The notes beneath the pieces were generated by a model. It saw nothing but the letters and a program-made list of their open reading frames with translations, searched no databases and was not told where the DNA came from. DNA of 64,000 nt from Rhizobium etli 8C-3 (GTDB taxonomy: Bacteria; Pseudomonadota; Alphaproteobacteria; Rhizobiales; Rhizobiaceae): the NCBI RefSeq assembly GCF_001908375.1, contig NZ_CP017241.1, positions 4,122,146-4,186,145 of the forward strand, in the 5' to 3' direction. Positions 9,117-19,175 of the stretch are shown piece after piece (positions within the stretch are counted from its first letter, which is position 1; every line of letters starts with the position of its first letter). Made by a program: the position numbers and the translations under genes.

Positions 9117-11659
9117 GAATGGGTCGCCTGGTGCCGGTCGGTCTTATATCGGCGGCGACCCTTGCCCACGAGGTGCTACTGATGCGGTTCTACTCGATCA
9201 TTCAGTGGCATCATTTCGCCTATATGATCATCAGCATCGCGCTCCTTGGCTTCGGCGCGAGCGGCACGTTGCTTGCGCTCGCCCGCCGCCCCCTGGTTAA
9301 ACGCTATCCCGAAGCGTTCGCAGCATCGGCGGCCCTGTTCGGCATTACTGCGGTTGCCAGCGTCGCTACCGCCGAACGGCTCCCGTTCAATGCCCTCGAA
9401 ATTGTCTGGAATCCGGGGCAGCTCGGCTGGCTCGCGGCCAGCTATGCTCTCCTGGTCCTGCCGTTCTTTTTCGGTGCTAGCTGTATCGGCCTTGCCTTCA
9501 TCCGCCACCCTGGCCAGATTGGACGCGTCTATTCCTTCGACCTGGTCGGCGCAGGGGTCGGTGCGCTGGGCACCGTCGGGCTCTTGTTTATCGTCCCTCC
9601 TCCTGTGGCGCTGTGCTTCGTGGCAGCGCTGGGATTCGCCGCAGCTGCCCTCGCCGCGACGGGCATGGCTCGGCATCGGTGGCCCGCCGTGGGCGGCTTG
9701 GGACTTGCAGTCCTGGTCATCGGCGTGTGGCTGCCACCGTCCTGGGCGGCCCCTGGCCCGCACATGTCGCAGTACAAGGGCCTGCGCATGGCCCTCGAAG
9801 TGCCGAACGCACGAGTGGTCGAGGAACGATCAAGCCCCTTGGGACTGCTGACGGTCGTCGAGAGCCCGACCGTGCCCATCCGCTACGCGCCGGGCCTCAG
9901 CCTCGCCAACACCCAAGAGCCGCCCGCCCAACTCGCCGTCTTCACCGATGGCGACAGTATTACGGCGATCACCGCCTTTAGCGGCGATCCGGCGACGGTC
10001 GCTTATCTCGACCGGACGACGGCCGCGCTCCCGTACCGCATCCTTAAGCGGCCGCGAGTCCTGATCCTTGGTGCCGGCGGCGGCGAACAGGTGCTGCTCG
10101 CGCTGCGCGCCGGAGCCGACATCGTGGATGCCGTTGAGCTCAACCCGCAGATGATCGATCTTGCTCGCAATCGTTTCGCTGACTTCGCCGGCCGCATCTT
10201 TAGCCGCCCGAATGTGCATCTGCATTTAGGCGAGGCGCGCGCCTTCGCCGCGGCCACTGGCGAGCGTTACGACCTGATCCAGATGCCGCTCCTTGACTCA
10301 TTCAGCGCCTCCGCGGCCGGCGTACAGACCATGCATGAGAACTATACCTATACACTGGAGGCGCTGCGGGATTATCTCGCGGTGCTGAGACCGGGTGGTA
10401 TCATCGCCATCACGCGATGGCTGCGGGTGCCGCCACGTGACATTCTCAAGTTGTTTGCCACCGCTACGGCAGCGCTTGAAGCTGACGGCGTGACCGAGGC
10501 CGGCCAGCAGCTTGCGCTGATCCGCAGCTGGAATACCGCAACACTCCTCGTCGCCAAGTCGGCGTTCACCGGCGAAGACGTCGAAGCCATCCGCAGCTTC
10601 GCGTCCGATAATTTCTTTGACATTTCCTGGGCGCCTGGCATCTCGTCGACGCAAGTGAACCAGTACAACCAGCTCGACCGGGAATATCTTTACGAGGGAG
10701 CCCTGGCTCTCCTCGGCCCAGAGCGGACCGACTTCATCGAGCGCTACAAGTTCGATATTGCACCCGCCACTGACGATCGCCCTTATTTCTTCGACTTCTT
10801 CCGCTGGCGCGCCCTGCCCGAGCTCCTGACGCTGCGCACCCAAGGTGGGGCTGCGATGCTCGATTGGGGTTACCTGATCCTGGCGACGACGCTCGTCCAG
10901 GCCACGATCCTCAGCGTGGTCCTGATTCTGCTGCCGCTCTGGCTTGGCCGGCAAGCACTCGCAAGAGGAGTACCTCGGCTGCGCTTCGGGCTCTATTTCC
11001 TTGCCTTGGGCCTGGCCTTCCTCTTCATCGAGATTGCCTTCATCCAGCGCTTCGTGCTGTTCCTCGGCCATCCGCTTTACGCTGTCGCCGTCGTGCTTGC
11101 GGGATTCCTTGCCTTTGCGGGTCTCGGCAGCGCCGTAGCCGCACGCTGGATGGCGCTGGCCGGAGGCGGATCAGCGGTGCGCGGCATTGCACTCGCCGTC
11201 GTTGTGATCGCATGCCTTTGTGCCACCTACCTGCTTGCGCTGCCTTCGGTATTTGAACGGCTACTGGCGCTGACGGATGCCGCAAAGATTTCGATCGCAC
11301 TCCTGATGATAGCGCCGCTTGCCGTCTTCATGGGCATGCCCTTTCCCCTTGGCCTTAGTCACGTTGGCACCTGCTCGCAGGCGTTCGTTCCCTGGGCATG
11401 GGGGATCAATGGCTGTGCGTCGGTGTTGAGCGCGATCCTCGCCGTCCTGATTGCCATGCATATCGGGTTCACTGGCGTCGTTGTGATCGGCACTATCCTT
11501 TATCTTGTCGCCCCGGCCCTGCTCGCCGGGGCGGGGGACCGGTACGATCAGAAGACGCCGCCTGGCCTTGTTCCGGATCGAAATCGTGCGCCAGCTGGAC
11601 CAATGCCAAAAAACCCGATCCGGCTGGCGAGTGGGCCGATCGAATCCGGGAGGGGATGA
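9113..11659 (+). CDS. Polytopic membrane protein with spermidine-synthase-like SAM-binding domain
   Basis: An 848-residue protein with three parts: an N-terminal membrane region (about residues 1-210, six or more spans), a soluble Rossmann domain (about 310-575) and a C-terminal membrane region (about 585-800). The Rossmann domain has motif I VLILGAGGGEQ (316-326) and the acidic residue E342 in VDAVELNP, both typical of spermidine synthases and related SAM enzymes. It ends with TDDRPYFFDFF, a hallmark of this membrane-bound spermidine-synthase-like family. The substrate is unknown. It is joined by ATGA overlaps to the exported PIMT before it and the RNase H-like protein after it. True aminopropyl transfer is not demonstrated for such fusions, so no gene symbol is given. 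Confidence 0.82.
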   Translation: MRMGRLVPVGLISAATLAHEVLLMRFYSIIQWHHFAYMIISIALLGFGASGTLLALARRPLVKRYPEAFAASAALFGITAVASVATAERLPFNALEIVWNPGQLGWLAASYALLVLPFFFGASCIGLAFIRHPGQIGRVYSFDLVGAGVGALGTVGLLFIVPPPVALCFVAALGFAAAALAATGMARHRWPAVGGLGLAVLVIGVWLPPSWAAPGPHMSQYKGLRMALEVPNARVVEERSSPLGLLTVVESPTVPIRYAPGLSLANTQEPPAQLAVFTDGDSITAITAFSGDPATVAYLDRTTAALPYRILKRPRVLILGAGGGEQVLLALRAGADIVDAVELNPQMIDLARNRFADFAGRIFSRPNVHLHLGEARAFAAATGERYDLIQMPLLDSFSASAAGVQTMHENYTYTLEALRDYLAVLRPGGIIAITRWLRVPPRDILKLFATATAALEADGVTEAGQQLALIRSWNTATLLVAKSAFTGEDVEAIRSFASDNFFDISWAPGISSTQVNQYNQLDREYLYEGALALLGPERTDFIERYKFDIAPATDDRPYFFDFFRWRALPELLTLRTQGGAAMLDWGYLILATTLVQATILSVVLILLPLWLGRQALARGVPRLRFGLYFLALGLAFLFIEIAFIQRFVLFLGHPLYAVAVVLAGFLAFAGLGSAVAARWMALAGGGSAVRGIALAVVVIACLCATYLLALPSVFERLLALTDAAKISIALLMIAPLAVFMGMPFPLGLSHVGTCSQAFVPWAWGINGCASVLSAILAVLIAMHIGFTGVVVIGTILYLVAPALLAGAGDRYDQKTPPGLVPDRNRAPAGPMPKNPIRLASGPIESGRG

Positions 11660-12606
11660 TGTCCTTAGCCCTCGTCGCACATTGCGACTGGAGCATCGAT
11701 CGGCAGAAACGCTGGAAGTGCGTCGCTGTTTGCGACGGTAGCCGTTGGATAATCTCGGCGCCGGAGCCCGTCAGTGATACGGCGACATTGCTGCCCCGGC
11801 TACGGCAGCGTGCCAAAATCGATGGTGCGACGCTTGTAGGCTTCGACTTTCCGATTGGACTGCCAGAAGCCTATGGCAGGGCGATCGGTCTTTCTTCTTT
11901 CCGCGAGGCATTGCAGACCTTCGGCACGGGTTCCTTTGCCGAGTGGTACATGGTCGCCGAGCATCGCAGCCAGATCTCGCTGCACCGGCCATTCTATCCA
12001 ATGCGTCCGGGCGGCACGCAACGCCAGCATCTTTTCGACGCGCTGGGAGTCGCGACAGGCGCCGATCTTCTCCGGCATTGCGAGCGTGCCACTGGCGAGC
12101 GGGGAAATGCCTGCATGATCTTCTGGACGTTGGGGGGCAATCAGGTCGGCAAGGCGGCGATAACCGGTTGGCGAGAAATCATCGTCCCCAACCTTGATGA
12201 GATCGCCCTGTGGCCCTTCGACGGTGGGATCGATGTCCTGGCGCATCCTGGCGCCACCATCGTCGCCGAGACCTATCCCGGCGACGTCTACGGCCAGATC
12301 GGCATCTCCCCTCGACCCCTCTGGAGCAAACGGCGGCAATCGGGGCGCCGATCCATCAGCCACCATCTCACGCGTTGGCTGGATGCGCGCCCGCAGGTCG
12401 ACGGGACGGCGATACTCGACGCCATCTCCGACGGATTTGGATCAGACAGGGCCGGCGAGGACCGTTTCGACGCGACGGTCGGCCTGTTCGGTATGCTCGA
12501 TGTGGTCGATGGCTATCGTAGCGACGGCGCATCGGATGATCGGGTTATTGGTCAGTGGGAAGGTTGGATCCTCGGCCAGGCAGGCGCAAGGAGCGAGGGT
12601 TTTTGA
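11656..12606 (+). CDS. Hypothetical protein with RNase H-like (DUF429-type) motifs
   Basis: A 316-residue soluble protein starting with tandem ATG codons (11656 and 11659), the first of which overlaps the preceding stop as ATGA. I do not recognise a characterised homologue. Acidic residues fall in the order expected for the RNase H-like fold of DUF429: D11 in HCDWS on a first strand, D64 in VGFDFPIGLP, E205 in IVAETYPGDVY, and E268/D269/D272 in GEDRFDATVGLFGM near the end. This is motif reading by eye, not a profile hit, so the assignment is tentative. It is the last gene of the three-gene cassette. Confidence 0.6.
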   Translation: MMSLALVAHCDWSIDRQKRWKCVAVCDGSRWIISAPEPVSDTATLLPRLRQRAKIDGATLVGFDFPIGLPEAYGRAIGLSSFREALQTFGTGSFAEWYMVAEHRSQISLHRPFYPMRPGGTQRQHLFDALGVATGADLLRHCERATGERGNACMIFWTLGGNQVGKAAITGWREIIVPNLDEIALWPFDGGIDVLAHPGATIVAETYPGDVYGQIGISPRPLWSKRRQSGRRSISHHLTRWLDARPQVDGTAILDAISDGFGSDRAGEDRFDATVGLFGMLDVVDGYRSDGASDDRVIGQWEGWILGQAGARSEGF

Positions 12607-12965
12607 CGATGTGGACGGCACCCTTGAGAAAATGCCGTTGTTCGCACGCGGCGACGGTCATTTTGCCGCAATCCCAGCCACGGTCGCAAGGACCAACCTC
12701 AATGCTTGAACGGCCTTGAACCGTCGATTGAACCCGACGCGCCGTTATCAGCGGATCGACCGACGACGGGAAGTTTCAAGCGCCAGCGTCAGAGCAAGGA
12801 AGATCATTCGCTTTGGCGGACGGGGCAGGCGCGATGGAAAGAGCACCGTGCCGGCAAATTTGGAGAAAACCTGGATCGAAGATCCCGATCTTCGCTCCAA
12901 CATCATCGAGCGTCACCGGCACCCACAATGGAAATAGCCGACCTCTTGCGTGCATAAGGTCATCG
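12607..12965 (+). other. Gene-poor interval after the methyltransferase cassette
   Basis: About 360 bp with no confident gene. Short open frames on both strands contain patches that look protein-like, such as KTWIEDPDLRSN on the plus strand near 12868-12905, but none extends or has a good start. It could hold remnants of a decayed gene. No inverted repeats or insertion-sequence ends were seen. Confidence 0.4.
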
Positions 12966-13094
12966 ATGGCGCAAGGACCGGCACGTCCAGGAAAGAAGGA
13001 TTTGAGAGAAATTGACCGGAATGACCTGGGGACCTGGGTGCAGCGCTCGCTCGAACACGATCCCATCCTGCCGCAACACCCGCCCTCGACTTGA
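12966..13094 (+). CDS. Possible small protein, 42 residues
   Basis: A short open frame beginning MAQGPARPGKKDLREIDRND and ending in QHPPST. An AAGG sits about 6 bp before the ATG, and the frame stops exactly where a strong terminator stem begins. The sequence is hydrophilic and charged. I do not recognise it. The evidence is only the start context and the terminator immediately after it; it could equally be the tail of a decayed gene. Confidence 0.3.
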   Translation: MAQGPARPGKKDLREIDRNDLGTWVQRSLEHDPILPQHPPST

Positions 13095-13134
13095 AAAGCC
13101 AACCGGCTGCACTTTTTGCGGCCGGCTGGCTTTT
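13094..13134. terminator. Bidirectional terminator between the cassette region and bfr
   Basis: A 14-bp stem, AAAAGCCAACCGGC (13094-13107) against GCCGGCTGGCTTTT (13121-13134), has one mismatch and a 13-nt loop. Reading leftwards it lies about 10 bp after the bfr stop. A run of T follows the stem in both directions, so it can serve both strands. Confidence 0.8.
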
Positions 13135-13143
13135 GAAGGTTAC

Positions 13144-13629
13144 TCACTCGGCGTCGTTGGCCGAGTCCGCGTTCAGCTGGCCATACTTGGATTCGCCGAT
13201 CTTCTCGAGGAGGTCGAGCTGCGTTTCGAGGAAGTCGATATGCCCTTCCTCATCGGCAAGGAGCTCCTCGAATAGCTTCATGGAGACATAGTCACCGGCG
13301 TCATGACAGATGTCGCGCGACTTCTTGTAAGCCGTGCGGGCATCATACTCGCCGGCAAGATCGGCTTCCAGAACCTCCTTGACGTTCTGGCCGATGCGCA
13401 AGGGCGCAAGCGTCTGCAGGTTCGGATGCCCCTCAAGGAATATGATGCGCGCGACAAGGCGGTCGGCATGGTGCATCTCTTCAATGGATTCGGCGCGCTC
13501 CTTTTTGGCGAGCTTGGTATAACCCCAGTCTTCCAACAGCCGGTAGTGAACCCAGTATTGATTGACTGCGCCGAGTTCGAGGAACAGTGCCTCGTTAAGC
13601 CGCTCGATGACCTTTTTGTCGCCTTTCAA
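13144..13629 (-). CDS. bfr: Bacterioferritin
   Basis: Haem-containing 24-mer iron-storage protein, 161 residues from a TTG start at 13629 that sits 9 bp after AGGAG and gives the usual N-terminus [12 protein letters not shown]. Ferroxidase ligands are visible in [11 protein letters not shown] (E18), [12 protein letters not shown] (E51, H54) and [17 protein letters not shown] (about E127, H130). The conserved haem-ligand methionine is probably in EEMHHAD (about residue 52). An upstream in-frame ATG at 13653 would add eight residues but lacks a ribosome-binding site. The gene lies downstream of bfd and overlaps it by 35 bp, an arrangement that couples iron storage with its reductase-linked ferredoxin. 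Confidence 0.95.
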   Translation of the reverse strand: MKGDKKVIERLNEALFLELGAVNQYWVHYRLLEDWGYTKLAKKERAESIEEMHHADRLVARIIFLEGHPNLQTLAPLRIGQNVKEVLEADLAGEYDARTAYKKSRDICHDAGDYVSMKLFEELLADEEGHIDFLETQLDLLEKIGESKYGQLNADSANDAE

Positions 13630-13906
13630 TGTCCGCTCTCCTGTTTTCTTCATGGAATTGTTTCAGGCGGGACATGAAATCAAATATCTCGTCGTCCGTC
13701 GAGTCGCGGCGGGCATGATATTCTTCAGTCGTCCGGATGATGATATCGACGACGTTGGGGAAACAGCCGCAGCAACGGCCGCGCTTTTCCATGGCATGAT
13801 AGACCTTCGCAGGCACGATAAGCTGCCAACAGTCTTCATCGAGAAGGTCGTTGATGACCTCCCGGATTTCCTGGTCGGTTATATAGTTGCAGCTGCAGAC
13901 GAGCAC
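13595..13906 (-). CDS. bfd: Bacterioferritin-associated ferredoxin Bfd (2Fe-2S)
   Basis: A small [2Fe-2S] protein that delivers electrons to bacterioferritin to release stored iron. From a GTG at 13906 it reads [18 protein letters not shown]. The four cluster cysteines are in VCSC (4 and 6) and [11 protein letters not shown] (two of the three). At 103 residues it is longer than the roughly 64-residue E. coli Bfd; the extra C-terminal tail ([12 protein letters not shown]...) is charged and overlaps the start of bfr by 35 bp. GTG is chosen because upstream sequence in this frame is low-complexity and unlike the family. Confidence 0.9.
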   Translation of the reverse strand: MLVCSCNYITDQEIREVINDLLDEDCWQLIVPAKVYHAMEKRGRCCGCFPNVVDIIIRTTEEYHARRDSTDDEIFDFMSRLKQFHEENRRADIERRQKGHRAA

Positions 13907-13940
13907 GTCTTCATTCCAAACATGACACTGACTATCGTGT

Positions 13941-13969
13941 TTTCTGCTAAAGAAGATGGTGGCTGTCAA
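13941..13969 (-). promoter_or_regulatory. Candidate promoter for bfd-bfr
   Basis: Reading the minus strand, a perfect rhizobial-type -35 CTTGACA is preceded by an A/T-rich tract and followed after 17 bp by a weak -10 (CAGAAA). It lies about 35 bp upstream of the bfd GTG. I looked for an iron-control (Irr) palindrome here and found only a poor half-match. Confidence 0.4.
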
Positions 13970-14109
13970 GAAAAAAATCGAGGTGGAAGGCGCAGCGGAC
14001 GATAGTGACCGTTGGTTTGGAGACCTTCCGCGCAATGCATTTTGATCCTCAGCGCGATCTGGCCCAGCAGCTGGCATGCTGCTCGGCAACATCATCGATC
14101 GCTGCGGCA

Positions 14110-17100
14110 TCAATGAAAGTTGCGCCCTTTCGGCATGACCTTTGCGGTTTCCCCAGCATCCTTCCCGCTGCCCACTGATATCATCGGCCCTTCCATTGCG
14201 TCCTTTTCAAGGATGCCTGCCGCCTTCCTTGCGCCGGAATGGTCCGTCGGCCGCATGGTCTCGTCGGCGCCTTGGCAAAGACCAAAGCGCTGCGCCTCCT
14301 TCTGCAGAAGGCCAAGAGCGGGCGTCATATCTTCGATATGCTCGACCACAGTGTGAATGACGCCGCTTTGACTTTGCAGTTTGCCATGGATTTTCACAAG
14401 CCGCGCCCCCATGACGACCGAGCGGTATTTCTCGAAGGCCGTTTTCCAAACGATGGCATTGGCAACACCCGTTTCATCCTCAAGCGTCATGAAGATCACG
14501 CCCTTGGCCGAGCCCGGGCGCTGGCGCACCAGCACCAGGCCGGCAATCGTCACTCTCTTTCCGTTCGGCACGGCCAGAAGGTCGACATTGCGCGTAATCC
14601 CTGCTTTTTGGAAATCCTCTCGCAGGAATGAGACGGGGTGTCCCTTCAGTGACAGCGAGAGATAGCGATAATCCTCCACCACCTGTTCGCCCGACAGCAT
14701 TTCGGGCAGATTCACCCTTGGTTCGACTTGGAGATCGACATGGGACACGCGGTCGAACAAGGGCAGTCTTTCTGCGGCGCTTTTCACATCAAGCGCCCGC
14801 GCCGCCCAGAGCGCCTCTCGCCGTGACAAGCCTATAGAACCGAAGGCATCTGCATCTGCCAGCCGTTCGATCTGCGATTTCTCAAGGCCTGATCGCAGCC
14901 ATAGATCGCGGATCGAGCTATACCCGGCACCTCGATTCGCAATCAGTTTCGCCTTTATCATGTCGCCGGAAAGGCCCTTCACTTGCCGAAAACCGAGGCG
15001 GACTGCTCTTTTCGTGCGGATGACCTTGTGCATGTCCTTGTGCCGGAAGTCGATCTTTGACTTGTCGAAGCATGCATCCTCCAACAGGCAATCCCAATCC
15101 GAACGGTTGATATCCACGGCACGAATTTCCACGCCGTGCTCGCGCGCATCGCGGACCAGTTGCGCCGGCGCATAGAACCCCATCGGCTGCGAGTTCAGCA
15201 TCGCCGCACAGAAGACATCGGGGTAGTAGGCCTTGATCCAAGATGAAGCATAGACGAGCAACGCAAAGGAGGCCGCATGGCTTTCCGGAAAGCCATATTC
15301 GCCGAAGCCTTTGATTTGATTGAAACACTGATGCGCAAAGTCAGAGGAATAGTGTCTTGAAACCATTCCTTCGATGAATCGCTTCTGGAAATTGCCGATC
15401 GTGCCGGTTCTCTTGAACGTTGCCATGGCCCGTCGAAGCCGATCTGCCTCCGCCGGCATGAAGCCTGCGGCGGTGATCGCAATCTGCATTGCCTGCTCCT
15501 GAAACAGTGGAACGCCGAGCGTTCTTTCCAGCACCGCCTTCAATTCACTGCTGGGATACTCGATGGGTGTCTTCTGCTGTCGTCTCTTGAGGTAGGGGTG
15601 GACCATATCGCCCTGTATCGGTCCCGGCCGGACGATTGCCACCTCGATCACGAGATCATAGAATTCCCTCGGCTTCAGGCGCGGCAGCATGCTCATCTGC
15701 GCCCGGCTTTCGATCTGGAACACCCCCAGCGTATCGGCCCGGCATATCATCTCGTAGACCGGTTTGCCCTCTTGCCCATGCTCCCTGTTGCCGAGATCGG
15801 CGAGTGTTTTCTTCACATCGTAGTGCAGTTGAAGAAGTTGGAAAGCCTTCCGCAGACAGGTCAGCATCCCGAGCGCCAGAATATCGACCTTCAGAATCTT
15901 GACATTGTCGAGATCGTCCTTGTCCCATTCGATCATGTAGCGGTCCGGCATCGCCGTCTTCATGATCGGCACGACTTCATCGAGCCGATCGCGGGTGATG
16001 ACAAATCCGCCGACATGCTGGGTGAGGTGACGCGGAAATCCGAGAAGCTCGGAGGCATATCTGAGGACGTTCTTCGTCACCGGATCGCCGATGTCAAGAC
16101 CGGCCGCCTTCGCATCGCGCTCCGACAGATTGTCTTCCGACCAGCCCCAGACGAGGCTGCTGATCGCCGATTGGACATCTTCCGAAAGCCCGAAGGCCTT
16201 GGCAACTTCGCGGCCAGCAGAGCGGGTGCGATAGGTGGTCACCCCCGCCGTCAGGCCTGCATGGTCTATGCCGTATCTTTTATAGATGTACTGGATGACT
16301 TCTTCGCGCCTGTCGTGCTCGAAATCGACATCGATATCCGGCGGTTCATCGCGGTCCATCGAGATGAACCGATCAAAAAGCAAGGTCGCCTTGTTCGGAT
16401 CGACTTCCGTTATTTCAAGGCAATAGCAGATGACCGAATTCGCAGCCGATCCACGTCCCTGGCACAGAACCTCGAGCTTATAGCGGGCGTGCTGAATGAT
16501 CTTGTAAACGGTGAGGAAATAGGAAGCGTAGTTTTTCTGCCTAATGAGATCCAGTTCATAATCGATCTGCTTCACGATCTTCTGCGGCACCTGCTCCGGG
16601 TGGTAGCGTTTTGCAGCTCCCGCCCAGGTTAACCGTTCGAGCGTTTGATACGGCGTTTCCCCGGGATCGTTTTCAGGCGGATAATTGTGCTCCAGCTCGC
16701 TGAGCGAAAAGGTCAAGCTGGAGAAGAATGCATGCGTATTGTCGATCGCGCCGGGATAGTCCTTGAAGAGATGCACCATTTCCCGCATTCCCTTGAGATA
16801 GCGCTCTGCATTCGGCGCCAGAAGGAAACCGGCTTCGGCAACTGGAACGTGGCTGCGGATTGCGACCACGATATCGGAGAGGGGCCGCCGGTCAGGATGA
16901 TGATAAAGGGGCTGATTGGTTACGATCAGCGGAATGCGGTGGCGGGCGGCAATGATGGCCAGTGTTGCAAAAACCTGTTTGTCGCGGCCGTCATAAGCCG
17001 GCGCCAGCGCCATATGAACCGTCCTGCCAAAGCGTTTTCGAAAACGCTGCAGGCAATCTTCAAATGCCTGCAGGCCGACGGCATCATCCACAAAGAGGCG

Positions 17101-17565
17101 ATCAGGAATAATGGCGAGCATCATCTCGTCTCCCCATTCCATGATCTCCGTTTCGGTGAGAATGCAGGAGCCTTTCTCCGCCTCCGGCTTTAGATTCCCG
17201 GCACTCAGCAGACGGCAGAGATGCGCCCACCCTCGCCTGTTTTGTGGATAGGCAAGAACATCGGGAGTTCCATCCGAAAAGACGAGGCGCGCACCTGGCT
17301 GGAGGCGGATTGGATCGAAAATGATCTGCTTCTTCTCGTCTCCTTCCAGAAGCCCGGCTTCCTTCCTCTCGAATTTTTTCCTGATCTCCTCCGCCTGCGC
17401 ATGCGCCCGCACGACGCCGGCAACCGTATTCTTGTCGGCAATCCCGAGCCCGCCGAGCTTCAGGCAAGCCGCCTGCACCACCATCTCCTCGGGACTGGAG
17501 GCTCCTTCAAGAAACGAGAAGTTCGTTCTCGCACCAATCTCGAAAAATGCGGGCGCCGTGCTCAT
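14110..17565 (-). CDS. dnaE2: Error-prone DNA polymerase III alpha subunit DnaE2 (ImuC)
   Basis: C-family polymerase that carries out translesion synthesis with ImuA and ImuB during the SOS response. It has 1151 residues: an N-terminal PHP domain ([17 protein letters not shown], then [12 protein letters not shown]), the polymerase palm with catalytic aspartates in [12 protein letters not shown] (about residues 405-416), fingers around QEQAMQIAI, and a C-terminal OB-fold (about 1000-1090). The start overlaps the imuB stop as ATGA. The three genes form one SOS operon, imuA-imuB-dnaE2, with a LexA box at its head. It is somewhat longer than many DnaE2 proteins, mainly in the C-terminal tail after the OB fold. 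Confidence 0.95.
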   Translation of the reverse strand: MSTAPAFFEIGARTNFSFLEGASSPEEMVVQAACLKLGGLGIADKNTVAGVVRAHAQAEEIRKKFERKEAGLLEGDEKKQIIFDPIRLQPGARLVFSDGTPDVLAYPQNRRGWAHLCRLLSAGNLKPEAEKGSCILTETEIMEWGDEMMLAIIPDRLFVDDAVGLQAFEDCLQRFRKRFGRTVHMALAPAYDGRDKQVFATLAIIAARHRIPLIVTNQPLYHHPDRRPLSDIVVAIRSHVPVAEAGFLLAPNAERYLKGMREMVHLFKDYPGAIDNTHAFFSSLTFSLSELEHNYPPENDPGETPYQTLERLTWAGAAKRYHPEQVPQKIVKQIDYELDLIRQKNYASYFLTVYKIIQHARYKLEVLCQGRGSAANSVICYCLEITEVDPNKATLLFDRFISMDRDEPPDIDVDFEHDRREEVIQYIYKRYGIDHAGLTAGVTTYRTRSAGREVAKAFGLSEDVQSAISSLVWGWSEDNLSERDAKAAGLDIGDPVTKNVLRYASELLGFPRHLTQHVGGFVITRDRLDEVVPIMKTAMPDRYMIEWDKDDLDNVKILKVDILALGMLTCLRKAFQLLQLHYDVKKTLADLGNREHGQEGKPVYEMICRADTLGVFQIESRAQMSMLPRLKPREFYDLVIEVAIVRPGPIQGDMVHPYLKRRQQKTPIEYPSSELKAVLERTLGVPLFQEQAMQIAITAAGFMPAEADRLRRAMATFKRTGTIGNFQKRFIEGMVSRHYSSDFAHQCFNQIKGFGEYGFPESHAASFALLVYASSWIKAYYPDVFCAAMLNSQPMGFYAPAQLVRDAREHGVEIRAVDINRSDWDCLLEDACFDKSKIDFRHKDMHKVIRTKRAVRLGFRQVKGLSGDMIKAKLIANRGAGYSSIRDLWLRSGLEKSQIERLADADAFGSIGLSRREALWAARALDVKSAAERLPLFDRVSHVDLQVEPRVNLPEMLSGEQVVEDYRYLSLSLKGHPVSFLREDFQKAGITRNVDLLAVPNGKRVTIAGLVLVRQRPGSAKGVIFMTLEDETGVANAIVWKTAFEKYRSVVMGARLVKIHGKLQSQSGVIHTVVEHIEDMTPALGLLQKEAQRFGLCQGADETMRPTDHSGARKAAGILEKDAMEGPMISVGSGKDAGETAKVMPKGRNFH

Positions 17566-19175
17566 GCAAAGAGCCCATGCATGAACCAGCGAGGAGGAAG
17601 CTCATGCCCGTAAAAACCTTCGCGATACATCCAGAAGCGGTGACCGGCATCATCTTCTACACGGAAATAATCGCGTGCCGCAGCGTCCGAGCCATCGATC
17701 CACCATTCCATGGCAAGCCGCTCCGGTCCCTCGCTTCGCGCCACGCGATGCTTTATGCGCCGCCAGCGGAAGATCTGCGGCGGACCGTCGGGAACTTCGG
17801 CAAGCAGGGCCTCCACTTGCTCCGGCCTGGCAAAAAGCCGCAGCGGCCGCTCACGTCGCGGGAAAAAAGGGGTTCCTTCCTCTGCCTTGCCCCGTGCCTG
17901 AAGGCCTTCCATGGCGGCAGTAGCGATCGCCGCCCGCTCCGGCACATGGCTTTCGCGCAGTTGAAAACTCTGCAGGCAATCCGCCCCGAGGCGGGCGGCA
18001 ATTTTGTCGACGAATGCCGCAAGCGATGTCTCCCGCTGTCTGCCTCCTTCGAAATCCCCCTGCGCCGCATTGAATGGATCATGGCGCAGGACATTCAGCC
18101 GCAGGATTTCAAAGCCGTAGCCGGCATCGAGATCGTCGTGGATTGCCTGCAGTCGCTCGCAGAAGAGCGAAGCGATATGCCTTGGGTCCCTGAGAGGCTG
18201 TGAGGCCCCGACGCGAATCCTGAAGACCCTGCCGTCGACGCGAAACAGCACGAGTTCGAATACGCGACCGCCGGCACCGCGTGCCTCAAGCGACGCTTTG
18301 AGTGATAGGGCGATCTGGTCGGCCATGGCGAGGATATCTTCTTCCGTGCCGATCGGCTCGATAAGGCGTCGTTCGGCGGAAAGACTGGCGACCGGCCGGC
18401 GTGGCGAAACAGGCTCCTCTTCCAGTCCAAGCGCCTGGTCTAGCCTGAGCAGGAGCTGCGCGCCGAAACGGCGGGCCAGCGGTGCGCGTGGGGCAGACAG
18501 GAGGTCGCCGATATACTTGAAGCCGAGCTTCTTCAGGGCCTCGATAGTGCCTTCCTCGAGGCGAAGGGCTGCGACCGGCAGTGGTGCCAGGACATGTTCC
18601 GTCTGATCGGCGTCGATGACGCCCCCATCCCCGAAGCGGGACACGGCCCAGGAAAGGCCCGGCGAGGACGAGATAACGCCGCACACATCGAGCCCCATAT
18701 GAAATAGCCGGGAAAGGATATCCTTGAGCATGGTCGTTTCGCCGCCAAAGAGATGGGCGCAGCCGGTAATATCAAGAAACAGTCCGTCCTTGCCGTCGAA
18801 GGCCACCAGCGGTGTATAACGGTCGCACCAATCCGCGATGCCTTCGAGAAGCCGACGATCGGCGGCCAGGTCTTCCTCATTGACATCCAAAAGCGGGTAA
18901 ATCGCACGCGCTTCTGCCACTCCCTGGTTCTTCTTGAGTTTAATCCGCTCCGCCACCTCGTCGAGCGCCGTTAGGCGCATGGTATTGTTGAGCCGTCCAG
19001 AACAGACGATCGGCGGCGCGTCAGGGCGTCCGGCCGAACGCCAAGACAGACCCCACCTCTTGCGGGCGATCCTGTCGGTTGGAAGATGGGGAAAACTGAG
19101 CGACAGAATGCGCTGGTTGCTCGCCTGGAGAACGAGTGCGCTCTGGCTGGCTAACGGGGAAAAACTGGCGGTCAT
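17562..19175 (-). CDS. imuB: ImuB, inactive Y-family polymerase-like protein of the mutasome
   Basis: Non-catalytic Y-family homologue that bridges DnaE2, ImuA and the beta clamp. The 537-residue product starts [10 protein letters not shown]. It carries the family start [20 protein letters not shown] (about residues 22-41) and the [17 protein letters not shown] segment, while the acidic residues of active Y-polymerases are replaced. The little-finger region and a hydrophilic C-terminus follow. The start at 19175 lies 155 bp inside the end of imuA in a different frame. A shorter start near the conserved RILSLSF motif is possible but I see no good codon. The gene is coupled to dnaE2 by ATGA. 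Confidence 0.9.
   Translation of the reverse strand: MTASFSPLASQSALVLQASNQRILSLSFPHLPTDRIARKRWGLSWRSAGRPDAPPIVCSGRLNNTMRLTALDEVAERIKLKKNQGVAEARAIYPLLDVNEEDLAADRRLLEGIADWCDRYTPLVAFDGKDGLFLDITGCAHLFGGETTMLKDILSRLFHMGLDVCGVISSSPGLSWAVSRFGDGGVIDADQTEHVLAPLPVAALRLEEGTIEALKKLGFKYIGDLLSAPRAPLARRFGAQLLLRLDQALGLEEEPVSPRRPVASLSAERRLIEPIGTEEDILAMADQIALSLKASLEARGAGGRVFELVLFRVDGRVFRIRVGASQPLRDPRHIASLFCERLQAIHDDLDAGYGFEILRLNVLRHDPFNAAQGDFEGGRQRETSLAAFVDKIAARLGADCLQSFQLRESHVPERAAIATAAMEGLQARGKAEEGTPFFPRRERPLRLFARPEQVEALLAEVPDGPPQIFRWRRIKHRVARSEGPERLAMEWWIDGSDAAARDYFRVEDDAGHRFWMYREGFYGHELPPRWFMHGLFA

Noticed and set aside
13906..14109. Iron-control (Irr/Fur) operator before bfd
   Set aside because: I searched for the TTTAGAA-N3-TTCTAAA type palindrome and found only a partial half-site; a candidate -35 is all that is supported.
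15598..16632. A 344-residue open frame opposite dnaE2
   Set aside because: It is fully antisense to the conserved polymerase core of DnaE2 and has no recognisable domain; the DnaE2 frame carries the catalytic motif [10 protein letters not shown] across it.
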